Assembly (NCBI RefSeq): GCF_022758295.1 | Contig: NZ_JALDWJ010000012.1 | Coordinates: 1 to 49,471, forward strand | Length of the DNA stretch: 49,471 nucleotides | Direction of reading: 5' to 3' | From: Lysobacter sp. CFH 32150 | GTDB lineage: Bacteria > Pseudomonadota > Gammaproteobacteria > Xanthomonadales > Xanthomonadaceae | Shown: in pieces, positions 31,978 through 40,821 of the stretch | How the letters are laid out: each line of letters begins with the position of its first letter | Numbering within the stretch: position 1 is the first letter of the stretch | Translations under genes and position numbers: made by a program | Notes under the pieces: generated by a model | The model's input: the letters and a program-made list of their open reading frames with translations, nothing else | Told to the model about the DNA's origin: nothing | Databases searched by the model: none

Positions 31978-33627
31978 TCAGTCGAAGTCCATGTGGGCGA
32001 AATCCCCGTGGGCGAGGTCGCCATCCTTGATCACCGGCGGCGTGGTGAAGGTGTGGTGCGGGGCCGGCGACGGCACCGTCCACTCCAGGCCACGCGCGCT
32101 CGGCCAGGCACGTGCCTCGGCCTTCGCGCCGCTGCTCAGCGAGCGCCACAGGATGAAGCCCATCATGAACGGCGTGAGGAACATGCCGAACGCACCGATC
32201 GAGCTGATCAGGTTCCAGTCGGCGAACACCACGTTGTAATCCGGGATGCGGCGCGGCATGCCGGCCAGGCCGAGGAAGTGCTGCGGGAAGAACAGCAGGT
32301 TGACGAAGATCATCGTCCACCAGAAATGGAACGTGGCCCAGCCCAGGTTGTACATGCGCCCGGTCCACTTCGGCCACCAGTAGTAGACGCCGGCGATGAT
32401 GCCGAACAACGCACCAGTCACCAGCACGTAGTGGAAGTGCGCGACGACGAAATAGGTGTCGTGGTACTGGAAGTCGGCCGGGACGATGGCGAGCATCAAC
32501 CCGGAGAAACCACCGATGGTGAACAGGATCACGAACGAGATCGCCCACAGCATCGGCGGCTCGAAGCTGATCGAACCGCGCCACATGGTGGTGACCCAGT
32601 TGAACACCTTCACGCCGGTCGGCACCGCGATCAGCATCGTCGCGAACATGAAGTAGATCTCGCCACCGAGCGGCATGCCGACGGTGAACATGTGGTGCGC
32701 CCACACGATGAACGACAGGAACGCGATCGACGCGGTCGCGTACACCATCGCCTGGTAACCGAACAGCGGCTTGCGGCTGAAGGTCGGGATGATTTCCGAC
32801 GCCACGCCGAACGCCGGCAGGATCATGATGTAGACCTCGGGATGCCCGAAGAACCAGAAGATGTGCTGGAACATCACCGGGTCGCCACCGCCGGCCGCCG
32901 TGAAGAAGCTGGTCATGAAGAACTTGTCGGTGAGCAGCATGGTCACCGCACCGGCCAGCACCGGCATCACCGCGATCAGCAGGAACGCGGTGATCAGCCA
33001 GGTCCAGCAGAAGATCGGCATCTTCAACAGGTCGACGCCCGGGGCGCGCATGTTGAGGATGGTGGCGATGATGTTGATCGCGCCCATGATCGAGCTGATG
33101 CCCATCATGTGGATGGCGAAGATCGCGAAGGACAGGTTGGCGCCGCCCTGCAGCGACAGCGGTGGATACAGCGTCCAGCCGCCGGCAGGCGCGCCACCCG
33201 GCAGGAAGAACGTCAACAGCAGCAGGGTGAAGGCGAACGGCAGGATCCAGAACGACCAGTTGTTCATGCGCGGCAGCGCCATGTCCGGCGCGCCGATCTG
33301 CAACGGCACCATCCAGTTGGCGAGGCCGACGAAGGCCGGCATCACGCCGCCGAAGATCATCACCAGCGCATGCATGGTGGTCATCTGATTGAAGTGTTCG
33401 GGATCGACCCACTGCAGACCAGGGGTCATCAACTCGGCACGGATGACCACCGACATCGCCGCGCCGATGATGAACATGACGAAGCTGAAGATCAGGTACA
33501 GCGTGCCGATGTCCTTGTGGTTGGTCGAGAAGAACCAACGATCGACAAAGCTCTGCTTGTGCTCGTGCGCATGCGCGTCGTACGCGCCGTGACCGGCGGA
33601 GTCGAAAGCTTCGGGGTGCGTGGCCAT
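31978..33627 (-). CDS. ctaD: Cytochrome c oxidase subunit I
   Basis: A 549-residue catalytic subunit that carries heme a and the heme a3-CuB centre. Key visible segments are MIFGGVMPAFVGLANW, the WAHHMFTVG histidines, FWFFGHPEVYIMILPAFG with the His-Tyr crosslink pair, and VVAHFHYVLVTGALFG near helix X, which holds the a and a3 ligands. It follows ctaC by 25 bases, with GAGG before the ATG. The C-terminus is extended with a Pro/Asp-rich tail. Confidence 0.98.
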   Translation of the reverse strand: MATHPEAFDSAGHGAYDAHAHEHKQSFVDRWFFSTNHKDIGTLYLIFSFVMFIIGAAMSVVIRAELMTPGLQWVDPEHFNQMTTMHALVMIFGGVMPAFVGLANWMVPLQIGAPDMALPRMNNWSFWILPFAFTLLLLTFFLPGGAPAGGWTLYPPLSLQGGANLSFAIFAIHMMGISSIMGAINIIATILNMRAPGVDLLKMPIFCWTWLITAFLLIAVMPVLAGAVTMLLTDKFFMTSFFTAAGGGDPVMFQHIFWFFGHPEVYIMILPAFGVASEIIPTFSRKPLFGYQAMVYATASIAFLSFIVWAHHMFTVGMPLGGEIYFMFATMLIAVPTGVKVFNWVTTMWRGSISFEPPMLWAISFVILFTIGGFSGLMLAIVPADFQYHDTYFVVAHFHYVLVTGALFGIIAGVYYWWPKWTGRMYNLGWATFHFWWTMIFVNLLFFPQHFLGLAGMPRRIPDYNVVFADWNLISSIGAFGMFLTPFMMGFILWRSLSSGAKAEARAWPSARGLEWTVPSPAPHHTFTTPPVIKDGDLAHGDFAHMDFD

Positions 33628-33652
33628 GGCCTACCTCAGAAAGTGCGTGTGA

Positions 33653-34609
33653 TCAGCCGGCGACCGCAGGTGCGGTCGCGGCGTCGGTGTTCGGGGCTTC
33701 GGTGCTGGCCGGAGCGGTTTCTTCCGCCGGCGCAGCTTCCACCGGCGCGGCGGGGGCAGGCGCCGGCGCAGCAGCCGGAGCCGCCGGTGCACGCTTGGCC
33801 TTTTCGGCCGCCAGCCATTGCTGGTATTCGGCCTTCGGCACCGCCTTGACCACGATCGGCATGAAGCCGTGGTCCTTGCCGCACAGCTCGGCGCACTGGC
33901 CGCGGTAGATGCCCGGCTCCTTGATGTCGGTCCAGGCCTCGTTGACGATGCCCGGGATCGCGTCCTGCTTCCAGCCCAGCGCCGGCACCCACCACGCGTG
34001 GATCACGTCGTCGGCGGTGATGACGAAGCGGATCTTGGTATCGGTCGGCAGGACCAGCACGTTGTCGACGTCAAGCAGGTAGTGACGCTGCGCTTCGTTG
34101 GCGTAGCTCGGCACTTCGTGGCTCTGGCGGATCGCGTCGCTGTTGCGGTCGAGACGGCTGGTGTAGCTCACGCCTTCGCCGAGGTATTCGTACTTCCACA
34201 TCCACTGGTAGCCGGTGACCTTGACGGTCATCGCCGCATTGCGGGTGTCGTACATCGCGATCAGCTTGGCCGTGGCCGGCCATGCCATCGCCACCAGCAG
34301 CACCACCGGGACCAGGGTCCAGACGATCTCGAGCTTGGTGCTATGGGTGAACTTGGTATCAGCGACCGCGCCCTTGGAATGGCGGAACTTGAACATGGCG
34401 TAGGCCATCGCGCCGAACACGATCACGCCGATCACCACGCACACCCACAGCGCCACCATGTGCGCTTCCCACGCCATCTGCGAGGAATGGGTGACGCCCT
34501 TGCCCATGTTGAGCTGCCACGGCTTGGGATCGGCCGGTTGCGCCCATGCCCACGCCGGCAGCAAAGCCGCCGCGCCCAGTGCCCATTGCTTCGCACGCGC
34601 TAGATTCAT
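33653..34609 (-). CDS. ctaC: Cytochrome c oxidase subunit II
   Basis: A 318-residue subunit II with a signal peptide (LLPAWAWAQ), two membrane helices and a periplasmic cupredoxin domain. The CuA ligands appear as His in DVIHAWWVP and as CAELCGKDHGFM (Cys, Glu, Cys, His, Met). The last 45 residues are Ala/Pro/Glu-rich and hold no heme motif, so this is an aa3 rather than a caa3 enzyme. It accepts electrons from a soluble cytochrome c, possibly the c4-like protein at 3.4 kb. It heads the operon; the start at 34609 is supported by the signal peptide. Confidence 0.96.
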   Translation of the reverse strand: MNLARAKQWALGAAALLPAWAWAQPADPKPWQLNMGKGVTHSSQMAWEAHMVALWVCVVIGVIVFGAMAYAMFKFRHSKGAVADTKFTHSTKLEIVWTLVPVVLLVAMAWPATAKLIAMYDTRNAAMTVKVTGYQWMWKYEYLGEGVSYTSRLDRNSDAIRQSHEVPSYANEAQRHYLLDVDNVLVLPTDTKIRFVITADDVIHAWWVPALGWKQDAIPGIVNEAWTDIKEPGIYRGQCAELCGKDHGFMPIVVKAVPKAEYQQWLAAEKAKRAPAAPAAAPAPAPAAPVEAAPAEETAPASTEAPNTDAATAPAVAG

Positions 34610-34726
34610 TGTCGCCAGGACCCCATCGTGTCGGCTCGACCGTCTGGCCGAACCGCCCATGCTGTATTCGAAAAGGACATTGTTCGAGAAGCCGCGGGCC
34701 CGATCACCGGCCGCGAAAACCCGTGA

Positions 34727-34756
34727 ATGTTAGCTTCCGCGGTGCTTTTCGGGCAA
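34727..34756 (-). promoter_or_regulatory. Candidate promoter for the oxidase operon
   Basis: On the minus strand TTGCCC (34756-34751) and TAACAT (34732-34727) are separated by 18 bases. The start would be near 34720, about 110 bases ahead of ctaC. Confidence 0.4.
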
Positions 34757-34784
34757 GCCGAATCGCTCCCGAATCCCCCGCCAC

Positions 34785-34841
34785 CTGCCCAAAAACCGCA
34801 CTGCGGCTAGAATTGCCGGTTCTGCAGCCTGTTTCTAAATA
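34785..34841 (+). promoter_or_regulatory. Candidate promoters for putA
   Basis: Two overlapping sigma70-like pairs are visible. CTGCCC (34785-34790) with TAGAAT (34808-34813), and TTGCCG (34813-34818) with TAAATA (34836-34841), both have 17-base spacers. The second would start near 34848 and leave only about eight bases before the GTG start. Confidence 0.4.
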
Positions 34842-34855
34842 GCCACCCAAACACA

Positions 34856-37800
34856 GTGACCGACATCCTCTCGCCTGAACTCCCGTCCGCGCCGCCGGCC
34901 TTGCGCGCTGCCATCACCGCCGCCTGGGTCCGCGACGAGACTGAACACGTCCGCGAGCTGCTGGAACATGCGCGCCAACCCGACGCCGACCGCCAGGCGA
35001 TCCAGGCCACCGCGGCCGACCTGGTCCAGCGCGTGCGCGCCCGTGCCGCCGACCAGGGCGCGATCGAGGCCTTCATGCGCCAGTACGACCTCGGCAGCGA
35101 GGAAGGAGTGCTGCTGATGTGCGTGGCCGAGGCGCTGCTGCGCATCCCCGACCAGGACACCGCCGACAAGCTGATCCGCGACAAGCTCGGCGAGGCCGAC
35201 TGGAAGCGGCACATGGGCCAGTCCGACTCGGTGCTGGTCAACGCCTCGACCTGGGGCCTGATGCTGACCGGCCACCTGGTCAACCTCGCCGACGAAACCA
35301 AGCGCGACGTCCACAACGCCTTCAAGCGCCTGATCGGCCGCGTCGGCGAACCGGTGATCCGGCTCGCGGTGCGCCAGGCGATGCGGATCATGGGCCACCA
35401 GTTCGTCATGGGCCGCACCATCGACGAGGCGCTGGCACGTTCCCGCAAGGGCGACAACGCGAATTACCGTTACTCGTTCGACATGCTCGGCGAAGGCGCG
35501 CTCACGACCAAGGACGCACAGCGTTACTTGGACGCGTATCGCCAAGCCATTCACTCCATCGGCAAGACCGGTCCCTTCAGCGATGTGTTCGCAGCACCGT
35601 CGATCTCGGTGAAATTGTCGGCACTGCATCCGCGCTACGAGCACGCCAAGCGCGAGCGCGTGTTCGCCGAACTCGGTCCATGGCTGCTGGAACTGTCGCA
35701 ACTCGCGAAGGGCTACGGCATCGGCCTGACTATCGACGCCGAGGAAACCGACCGGCTCGAACTCTCGCTCGACCTGATCGAACAAGTCCTCTCGAGCCCG
35801 ACGCTCCAAGGCTGGAACGGCTTCGGCATCGTCGTGCAGGCTTACCAGAAGCGCGCGCCGTTCGTGATCGATTTCATCGCCGATATGGCGCGCCGCCTCG
35901 GTCGCAAGGTCCCGGTGCGCCTGGTCAAGGGCGCGTACTGGGATAGCGAAATCAAGCGCGCGCAGGTCGAAGGCCAGGCCGGCTATCCGGTGTTCACGCG
36001 CAAGCCGAACACCGATGTGTCGTACCTGGCGAATGCACGACGCCTGCTCAATGCGACCGATGCGATCTACCCGATGTTTGCCACGCACAACGCGCACACC
36101 ATCGCCGCGGTGCATCGCCTCGCCGGCAATCGTCATGCTGACAACAAGCATTTTGAGTTCCAGAAGCTGCACGGCATGGGTGACGACCTGTACGCCGAAG
36201 TCATCCCGGCCAATCGTTTGAACGTGGCGTGCCGCGTGTACGCGCCGGTCGGTTCGCACGAGGACCTGCTGCCGTACCTGGTGCGGCGCCTGCTCGAGAA
36301 CGGCGCCAATTCCAGCTTCGTCAACCGCATCACCGACGAGAACGTGGCGATCGACGACCTGATCCGCGACCCGGTCGAAACCGTCGCCGCATTCGCTTCG
36401 ATTCCGCATCCCCGCATCCCGCTGCCGCGCGATCTGTACCGCAGCCAATCCACGCTTGACCAAAGCCGCGACCGAGACAATTCCATGGGCGCCAACCTCG
36501 CCAACGACGTACAACTGCAAGCCCTCGCCCAACAGGTCAACGCCGCCGTCACCGACTGGCGCGCCGCGCCGCTGGTGCCGGGCGCGACAATTTCTGGTGC
36601 GAACATCGCCGTCACCAATCCCGCCGACCGCCGTGAAACCGTCGGTCAGTGGCAGGCCGCCGACAGTGCCGTGGTCGAGCAAGCACTGAAAAACGCCGTC
36701 GCTGCACAACCCGGCTGGGATCGCACCCCGGCCGCCTCGCGCGCCGCGATCCTCGAACACGCGGCGAACCTTCTCGAACAGCGCATGCCGCAATACATCG
36801 CGCTGTGCACCAAGGAAGCCGGCAAGACCATCCCCGATGGTGTCGCCGAAGTACGCGAAGCGGTCGATTTCCTGCGCTACTACGCCGGGCAGGCACGCAA
36901 GCTGTTCGCGCCCGAAACGCTGCCGGGTCCGACCGGCGAATCCAATACGCTGCTGCTGCAAGGCCGCGGCGTGTTCGTCTGCATCAGCCCGTGGAATTTC
37001 CCGCTGGCGATCTTCGCAGGACAAATCGCCGCTGCCCTCGCTGCCGGCAACAGCGTGATCGCCAAGCCGGCGGAACAGACCAACCTGATCGGCTGCGCCG
37101 CGGTGAAGCTGCTGCACGAAGCCGGCGTGCCGGAAGCGGTGCTGCAGTTCCTACCTGGCGATGGTGCGACCGTCGGCGCGGCGTTGACTAAGGATCCGCG
37201 CGTCGCCGGCGTCGCCTTCACCGGCTCTACCGACACCGCGCGTGCGATCAATCGTTCGCTCGCCGCGCGCGACGCGGCGATCGGCGTGCTGATCGCCGAG
37301 ACCGGCGGCCAGAATGCGCTGATCGCCGATTCTTCGGCATTGCCGGAACAGCTGGTGAAGGACGCATTGTCGTCGGCATTTACTTCCGCCGGACAGCGTT
37401 GCTCGGCCGCGCGCGTGCTGTTCGTGCAGGACGACATCGCCGACAAGACCATCTCAATGCTCGCCGGTGCGATGGCCGAGTTGAAAGTCGGCGACCCGGG
37501 CTTGCTCTCGACCGACGTCGGCCCGGTGATCGACAACGACGCGCTGGAGATGCTGGAAGCCCACGCCGCGCGCATGGCCAAGGAAGCGAAGCAGCCAATC
37601 GCGCAAGCCAGCAGCGACGCGAGCATCGCGAATGGCAGCTTCTTCCCCCCACGCGCGTGGGAGATCGATTCCATCGATCGCCTGCACAAGGAAGTGTTCG
37701 GCCCGGCACTGCACGTGGTGCGTTGGAAGGGCGACGAACTCGACAAAGTGATCGACGCGATCAACGCCACCGGCTACGGCCTCACCCTCGGCATCCATTC

Positions 37801-38041
37801 GCGCATCGACGAAACCATCGACCGCATCGTGGCGCGGGTGAACGTCGGCAACTGCTACGTGAACCGCAACCAGATCGGCGCTGTGGTCGGCGTGCAACCA
37901 TTCGGCGGCCAGGGCTTGAGTGGCACCGGCCCCAAGGCCGGCGGCCCGCACTACCTGCCGCGCTTCGCCACCGAGAAAACGGTCACGGTCAACACGACCG
38001 CTGCCGGCGGCAACGCTTCGCTGCTGACGCTCGGCGAATAA
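34856..38041 (+). CDS. putA: Bifunctional proline dehydrogenase / L-glutamate gamma-semialdehyde dehydrogenase
   Basis: A 1061-residue enzyme that oxidises proline to glutamate, feeding electrons to quinone via FAD. The proline dehydrogenase barrel covers about residues 150-470 (SVKLSALHPRYEHA, RLVKGAYWDSEIKRA near 356, YPMFATHNAHT). The aldehyde dehydrogenase covers about 560-1030, with Glu815 in AETGGQNALI and catalytic Cys849 in AGQRCSAARV. It lacks the N-terminal ribbon-helix-helix of trifunctional PutA, so it should not self-regulate by DNA binding. The start is GTG with no Shine-Dalgarno, consistent with a very short leader. It is divergent from the oxidase operon. Confidence 0.95.
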   Translation: MTDILSPELPSAPPALRAAITAAWVRDETEHVRELLEHARQPDADRQAIQATAADLVQRVRARAADQGAIEAFMRQYDLGSEEGVLLMCVAEALLRIPDQDTADKLIRDKLGEADWKRHMGQSDSVLVNASTWGLMLTGHLVNLADETKRDVHNAFKRLIGRVGEPVIRLAVRQAMRIMGHQFVMGRTIDEALARSRKGDNANYRYSFDMLGEGALTTKDAQRYLDAYRQAIHSIGKTGPFSDVFAAPSISVKLSALHPRYEHAKRERVFAELGPWLLELSQLAKGYGIGLTIDAEETDRLELSLDLIEQVLSSPTLQGWNGFGIVVQAYQKRAPFVIDFIADMARRLGRKVPVRLVKGAYWDSEIKRAQVEGQAGYPVFTRKPNTDVSYLANARRLLNATDAIYPMFATHNAHTIAAVHRLAGNRHADNKHFEFQKLHGMGDDLYAEVIPANRLNVACRVYAPVGSHEDLLPYLVRRLLENGANSSFVNRITDENVAIDDLIRDPVETVAAFASIPHPRIPLPRDLYRSQSTLDQSRDRDNSMGANLANDVQLQALAQQVNAAVTDWRAAPLVPGATISGANIAVTNPADRRETVGQWQAADSAVVEQALKNAVAAQPGWDRTPAASRAAILEHAANLLEQRMPQYIALCTKEAGKTIPDGVAEVREAVDFLRYYAGQARKLFAPETLPGPTGESNTLLLQGRGVFVCISPWNFPLAIFAGQIAAALAAGNSVIAKPAEQTNLIGCAAVKLLHEAGVPEAVLQFLPGDGATVGAALTKDPRVAGVAFTGSTDTARAINRSLAARDAAIGVLIAETGGQNALIADSSALPEQLVKDALSSAFTSAGQRCSAARVLFVQDDIADKTISMLAGAMAELKVGDPGLLSTDVGPVIDNDALEMLEAHAARMAKEAKQPIAQASSDASIANGSFFPPRAWEIDSIDRLHKEVFGPALHVVRWKGDELDKVIDAINATGYGLTLGIHSRIDETIDRIVARVNVGNCYVNRNQIGAVVGVQPFGGQGLSGTGPKAGGPHYLPRFATEKTVTVNTTAAGGNASLLTLGE

Positions 38042-38053
38042 GCTCCGCTCAAT

Positions 38054-38087
38054 CAAAAAAAGCCCCGCGGATGCGGGGCTTTTTTTA
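38054..38087. terminator. Bidirectional terminator between putA and the FadL-type gene
   Basis: AGCCCCGC (38061-38068) pairs with GCGGGGCT (38073-38080), with seven A on the left and seven T on the right. It can therefore end transcripts of both convergent genes. Confidence 0.95.
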
Positions 38088-38108
38088 TTGCTTCGAACTG
38101 CGTGTCGC

Positions 38109-39482
38109 TTAGAAGCGGTACTGCGCCGAGATACCCAGCAGGTCGGCCGAACCGTCGTACGTGCCCTGCAGACTCGAACCGTCCGACACGAGATTGACGG
38201 TCGTATCGTCGATGGTGATGCGCTGGTAGGCGGCGTCGACGCTGAAGCTGTCGGACACATTCCACGTCATGCCCAACGAATACAGCATGCGGTCGTTGTC
38301 CGGAAGGCGCGGCGTGCGGTCCTTGTCGTTGGTCGGCGTCTCATCCTGGCCGAAACCGCCACGCACCGTGAAGGCATCGCTGAAGTCGTATTCGACGCCG
38401 ATCGAATAGAACGATGTGTCTTCCCAGTTGAACGGCTCGCTGCCGACCAGGGTTCCGTTCGATCGAGTGATCTCGACCTTGTCCAGCGATTCCCAACCGG
38501 TCTGCTGGTAGGTCGCCAGCACCCGGAAGTCGTCGGTGAAACCATAACGCAGGCTGACGGTGGTGATGCTCGGGGTGGTCAGCTGCGCGCCGCCCGGACC
38601 ATTGGCGAAGACCGCCGACAACGTCGGGCTAGCCGCGACAAAAGCGGGCTTTTCGAAGTTGATGTCGCCTTCAATGTCATGGTCGATCTCCGACCGGTAG
38701 CTGACGCCGATGGCCAGCTTGTCGTTGGGTGCGATCTGCCCGCCGATGACGTAGCCGATGCCGCTACTGTCGCCGTCGACGGTGAACGTGCCGTCCGCGC
38801 TCTGCGGTTTGATCGGGAACGGTGCCAGTGGAGAACAATTGGCCGGGCCGCCCGGGGCGTTGCTGCAGGCAACGAGGCCGAAGTCGACCGCCTTGCTGAG
38901 CGTGGCTTCGGCGCGTTCATAGATCAGGCCAAAACCGAGCGAAACGCCATCCGACATCTGGAAGGCGACCGACAGGGTCAGGTCGACGGTCTTCACGTCC
39001 GAGGTCAAGGCCTTGTAGCGACCCACCCAGCCCGGCTCGTATTCGGTCTTCAAGCCGAACGGCGCGCCGATACTGGCGCCGAGGACCATGCCTTCCAGCC
39101 CGCCATGCATCGGGAAGACTGCGGCGATATTCGGGACGGCGGTGTTGTCGCCCGGATCGCCGCCATTGCCGCCGGTGACCGGACGTGCGAGCGGCGTGCC
39201 GGGGAGTACCTGGCCGCTGCCGGTGAATTCAGCGTCCAGATCGATGACGGTGACGTCGGCCTGGATGGTGCTCTTGTCGACGTTGACCATGGCAGCGGGA
39301 TTGAGGGACACGACGGACGCATCCTTGTCGCTGACTGCGACGCCTGCACCCGAGCGGCCGAGGCTCTTGACGCTCTGTTCGCGCAGCTGGAAACCCGAAG
39401 CCTGGACCTGGCCAAACGCCAGCGCACCTGCAATACCCAGCGCCAGTGCGGAAATTCGGGTGAGGTTGTGTGCGTTCTGCAT
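38109..39482 (-). CDS. FadL/OmpP1 family outer-membrane transporter
   Basis: A 457-residue porin of the long-chain fatty acid and hydrophobic compound transporter family. The signal peptide ends near QVQA, and the mature protein begins SGFQLREQS, the typical FadL N-terminal hatch with LGRSGAG and SLNPAAMV. A 14-strand barrel follows and ends SAQYRF with terminal Phe. Substrate is unknown. The ATG at 39482 follows GGAGA and opens the signal peptide; the frame remains open upstream into the rhomboid gene, but that part is a shadow. Converges on putA across a bidirectional terminator. Confidence 0.93.
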   Translation of the reverse strand: MQNAHNLTRISALALGIAGALAFGQVQASGFQLREQSVKSLGRSGAGVAVSDKDASVVSLNPAAMVNVDKSTIQADVTVIDLDAEFTGSGQVLPGTPLARPVTGGNGGDPGDNTAVPNIAAVFPMHGGLEGMVLGASIGAPFGLKTEYEPGWVGRYKALTSDVKTVDLTLSVAFQMSDGVSLGFGLIYERAEATLSKAVDFGLVACSNAPGGPANCSPLAPFPIKPQSADGTFTVDGDSSGIGYVIGGQIAPNDKLAIGVSYRSEIDHDIEGDINFEKPAFVAASPTLSAVFANGPGGAQLTTPSITTVSLRYGFTDDFRVLATYQQTGWESLDKVEITRSNGTLVGSEPFNWEDTSFYSIGVEYDFSDAFTVRGGFGQDETPTNDKDRTPRLPDNDRMLYSLGMTWNVSDSFSVDAAYQRITIDDTTVNLVSDGSSLQGTYDGSADLLGISAQYRF

Positions 39483-39642
39483 TCTTACTTTCTCCGTAAC
39501 GGTGGGATGGTCGTCTCTGCGCGACCTGCGCCAGCGGGTAGCCGGTGCCTGCAGATACAAGCCCCTCCCGGCGTACGACACCGTATGCAATATACCCAGC
39601 ACGCATCCGCTGCGACAGTGCGCGTGTCGTAGGATGCGGCGC

Positions 39643-40335
39643 ATGTTTGTTTCCCTGCCTTCACGCCAGAAGCCATCCCTGCGCTGGGCGACGCCGCTGT
39701 TGTTCACGCTGCTGTGGGTGGCGTTCATCTGGGCCACGACGCGCACGAATGCGACCCAGCGTGAATTGCTGCTGGCCTGGGGTGCGGTCTCCGGCGGACT
39801 CGCTTCGCCCGATACCTGGCTGATCGCGTTGCAGGATGGTCGTGCGCTGCGCCTGTTCACCGCGCTGTTCCTGCACGCCGATTGGGCGCATCTGCTCGGC
39901 AACCTCGTCTTCCTGCTGATCTTCGGCCTGCCGGCGGAACGCGCGATGGGACCGTGGCGGTTCCTGTTGCTGTTCGTGCTCGGCGGCGCGGTCTCCAATC
40001 TCGCCGCTGCGTTGAGCATCGGCGCGCCGGATCGCGTGATCATCGGCGCGAGCGGCGCGGTGTCGGCGGTGATCGGTGCGTATCTCGCGCTGTTCCCGCG
40101 CGCGAAGCTGGGCGTGGTGTTGCCGCTGGGCCTGTTCCTCGAATTCGTACGTGCACCGGCATCGTTGCTCATCGGCATCTGGGCACTGTTGCAAGTCGTG
40201 TTCGCGTTCATCGGCCCCGCCTTCGGCGCGGTGGCCTGGTCGGCGCACCTGGCCGGCTTTGCCTTTGGCGGCGCCTATGCCTTGCTCGCGCGGGCAGCCA
40301 TCGCGCGACGGATGCGACGGAAGCGCGGATTTTGA
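39643..40335 (+). CDS. Rhomboid family intramembrane serine protease
   Basis: A 230-residue polytopic membrane protein with six to seven helices. The rhomboid signatures are clear: HADWAHLLGN with His83 and Asn87 shaping the oxyanion hole, GASG with catalytic Ser137, and AHLAGF with His202 as the dyad partner. Substrates in bacteria are mostly unknown. The ATG at 39643 is favoured because AGGA precedes it by eight bases; another ATG three codons upstream is possible. It is divergent from the FadL-type gene. Confidence 0.92.
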   Translation: MFVSLPSRQKPSLRWATPLLFTLLWVAFIWATTRTNATQRELLLAWGAVSGGLASPDTWLIALQDGRALRLFTALFLHADWAHLLGNLVFLLIFGLPAERAMGPWRFLLLFVLGGAVSNLAAALSIGAPDRVIIGASGAVSAVIGAYLALFPRAKLGVVLPLGLFLEFVRAPASLLIGIWALLQVVFAFIGPAFGAVAWSAHLAGFAFGGAYALLARAAIARRMRRKRGF

Positions 40336-40418
40336 GTCGACCGGCGGTTCATGGTGGGTAACGGACGCGGCTTGAGGTTTTTCATTCCAGCCACCAAGTA
40401 CGACTACGACCCTGCTCC

Positions 40419-40424
40419 TATAAT
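40419..40424 (+). promoter_or_regulatory. Consensus -10 box for a leaderless DUF1820 transcript
   Basis: A perfect TATAAT ends six bases before the ATG at 40431, so initiation would fall at the start codon. No good -35 hexamer is visible 17 bases upstream. Confidence 0.45.
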
Positions 40425-40430
40425 CGCGCC

Positions 40431-40754
40431 ATGGCCAAGACGCTCTACAAAGTCACCTTCCTCAACCACGGCAAGGTCTACGAGCTGTATGCCCGGCACA
40501 TCGCCAGCAGCTCGTTGTGGGGGTTTACCGAAGTCGGCGAACTGGTCTTCGACGTGCACGCCGGCGTCGTGGTCGATCCTACCGAGGAACGCTTGCGCGA
40601 CGAGTTCGGCAACACCCGTGTACTGCACCTGCCGATGCAGAGCATCCTCCGCATCGAGGAGGTCGAGAAGAAAGGCCAGTCGGCGATCCGCGATGCCGAA
40701 ACGGGCGAGAAAGTGGTGACGCCATTCCCGTTGCCGGCGAAGCCGCGATCGTAG
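40431..40754 (+). CDS. DUF1820 family protein
   Basis: A 107-residue cytosolic protein. It has the DUF1820 pattern: YKVTFLNHGKVYELYARHI at the start, GFTEVGELVFD in the middle and HLPMQSILRIEEVEKKG further on. The fold and function are unknown; it is widespread in gammaproteobacteria. The stop codon TAG is the TAG of the GTAG that opens the adjoining class B REP element, so the C-terminus ends exactly where the repeat begins. A TATAAT box directly before the ATG suggests leaderless expression. Confidence 0.9.
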   Translation: MAKTLYKVTFLNHGKVYELYARHIASSSLWGFTEVGELVFDVHAGVVVDPTEERLRDEFGNTRVLHLPMQSILRIEEVEKKGQSAIRDAETGEKVVTPFPLPAKPRS

Positions 40755-40821
40755 GGTGGGCTTCAGCCCACTATGCCGGCACCTGTCGATGAAGACGGTG
40801 GTGGGCTGAAGCCCACCCTAC
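40751..40821. repeat. Paired GTAG REP element (class B) with stop codons of both flanking genes
   Basis: GTAGGGTGGGCTTCAGCCCAC (40751-40771) is repeated perfectly in inverted orientation at 40801-40821. The core palindrome is GTGGGCTTCAGCCCAC, unlike the class A REPs at 17.8 and 19.8 kb. The TAG of the left GTAG is the stop codon of the DUF1820 gene; the TAG of the right GTAG is the stop codon of the convergent monooxygenase-fold gene. Confidence 0.9.

Noticed and set aside
31993-33849. Open frame of about 618 codons on the plus strand opposite ctaD and ctaC
   Set aside because: It is extremely rich in Arg, His, Asp and Glu and shows no domain, as expected for the shadow of a GC-rich gene. 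The minus strand has clear oxidase subunits.
34835-37117. Open frame of about 760 codons opposite putA
   Set aside because: The composition is that of an antisense shadow and putA motifs on the plus strand are unambiguous.
38088-39632. Open frame of about 514 codons opposite the FadL-type gene
   Set aside because: No signal peptide or motif, and it runs across the putA terminator and the FadL promoter region.
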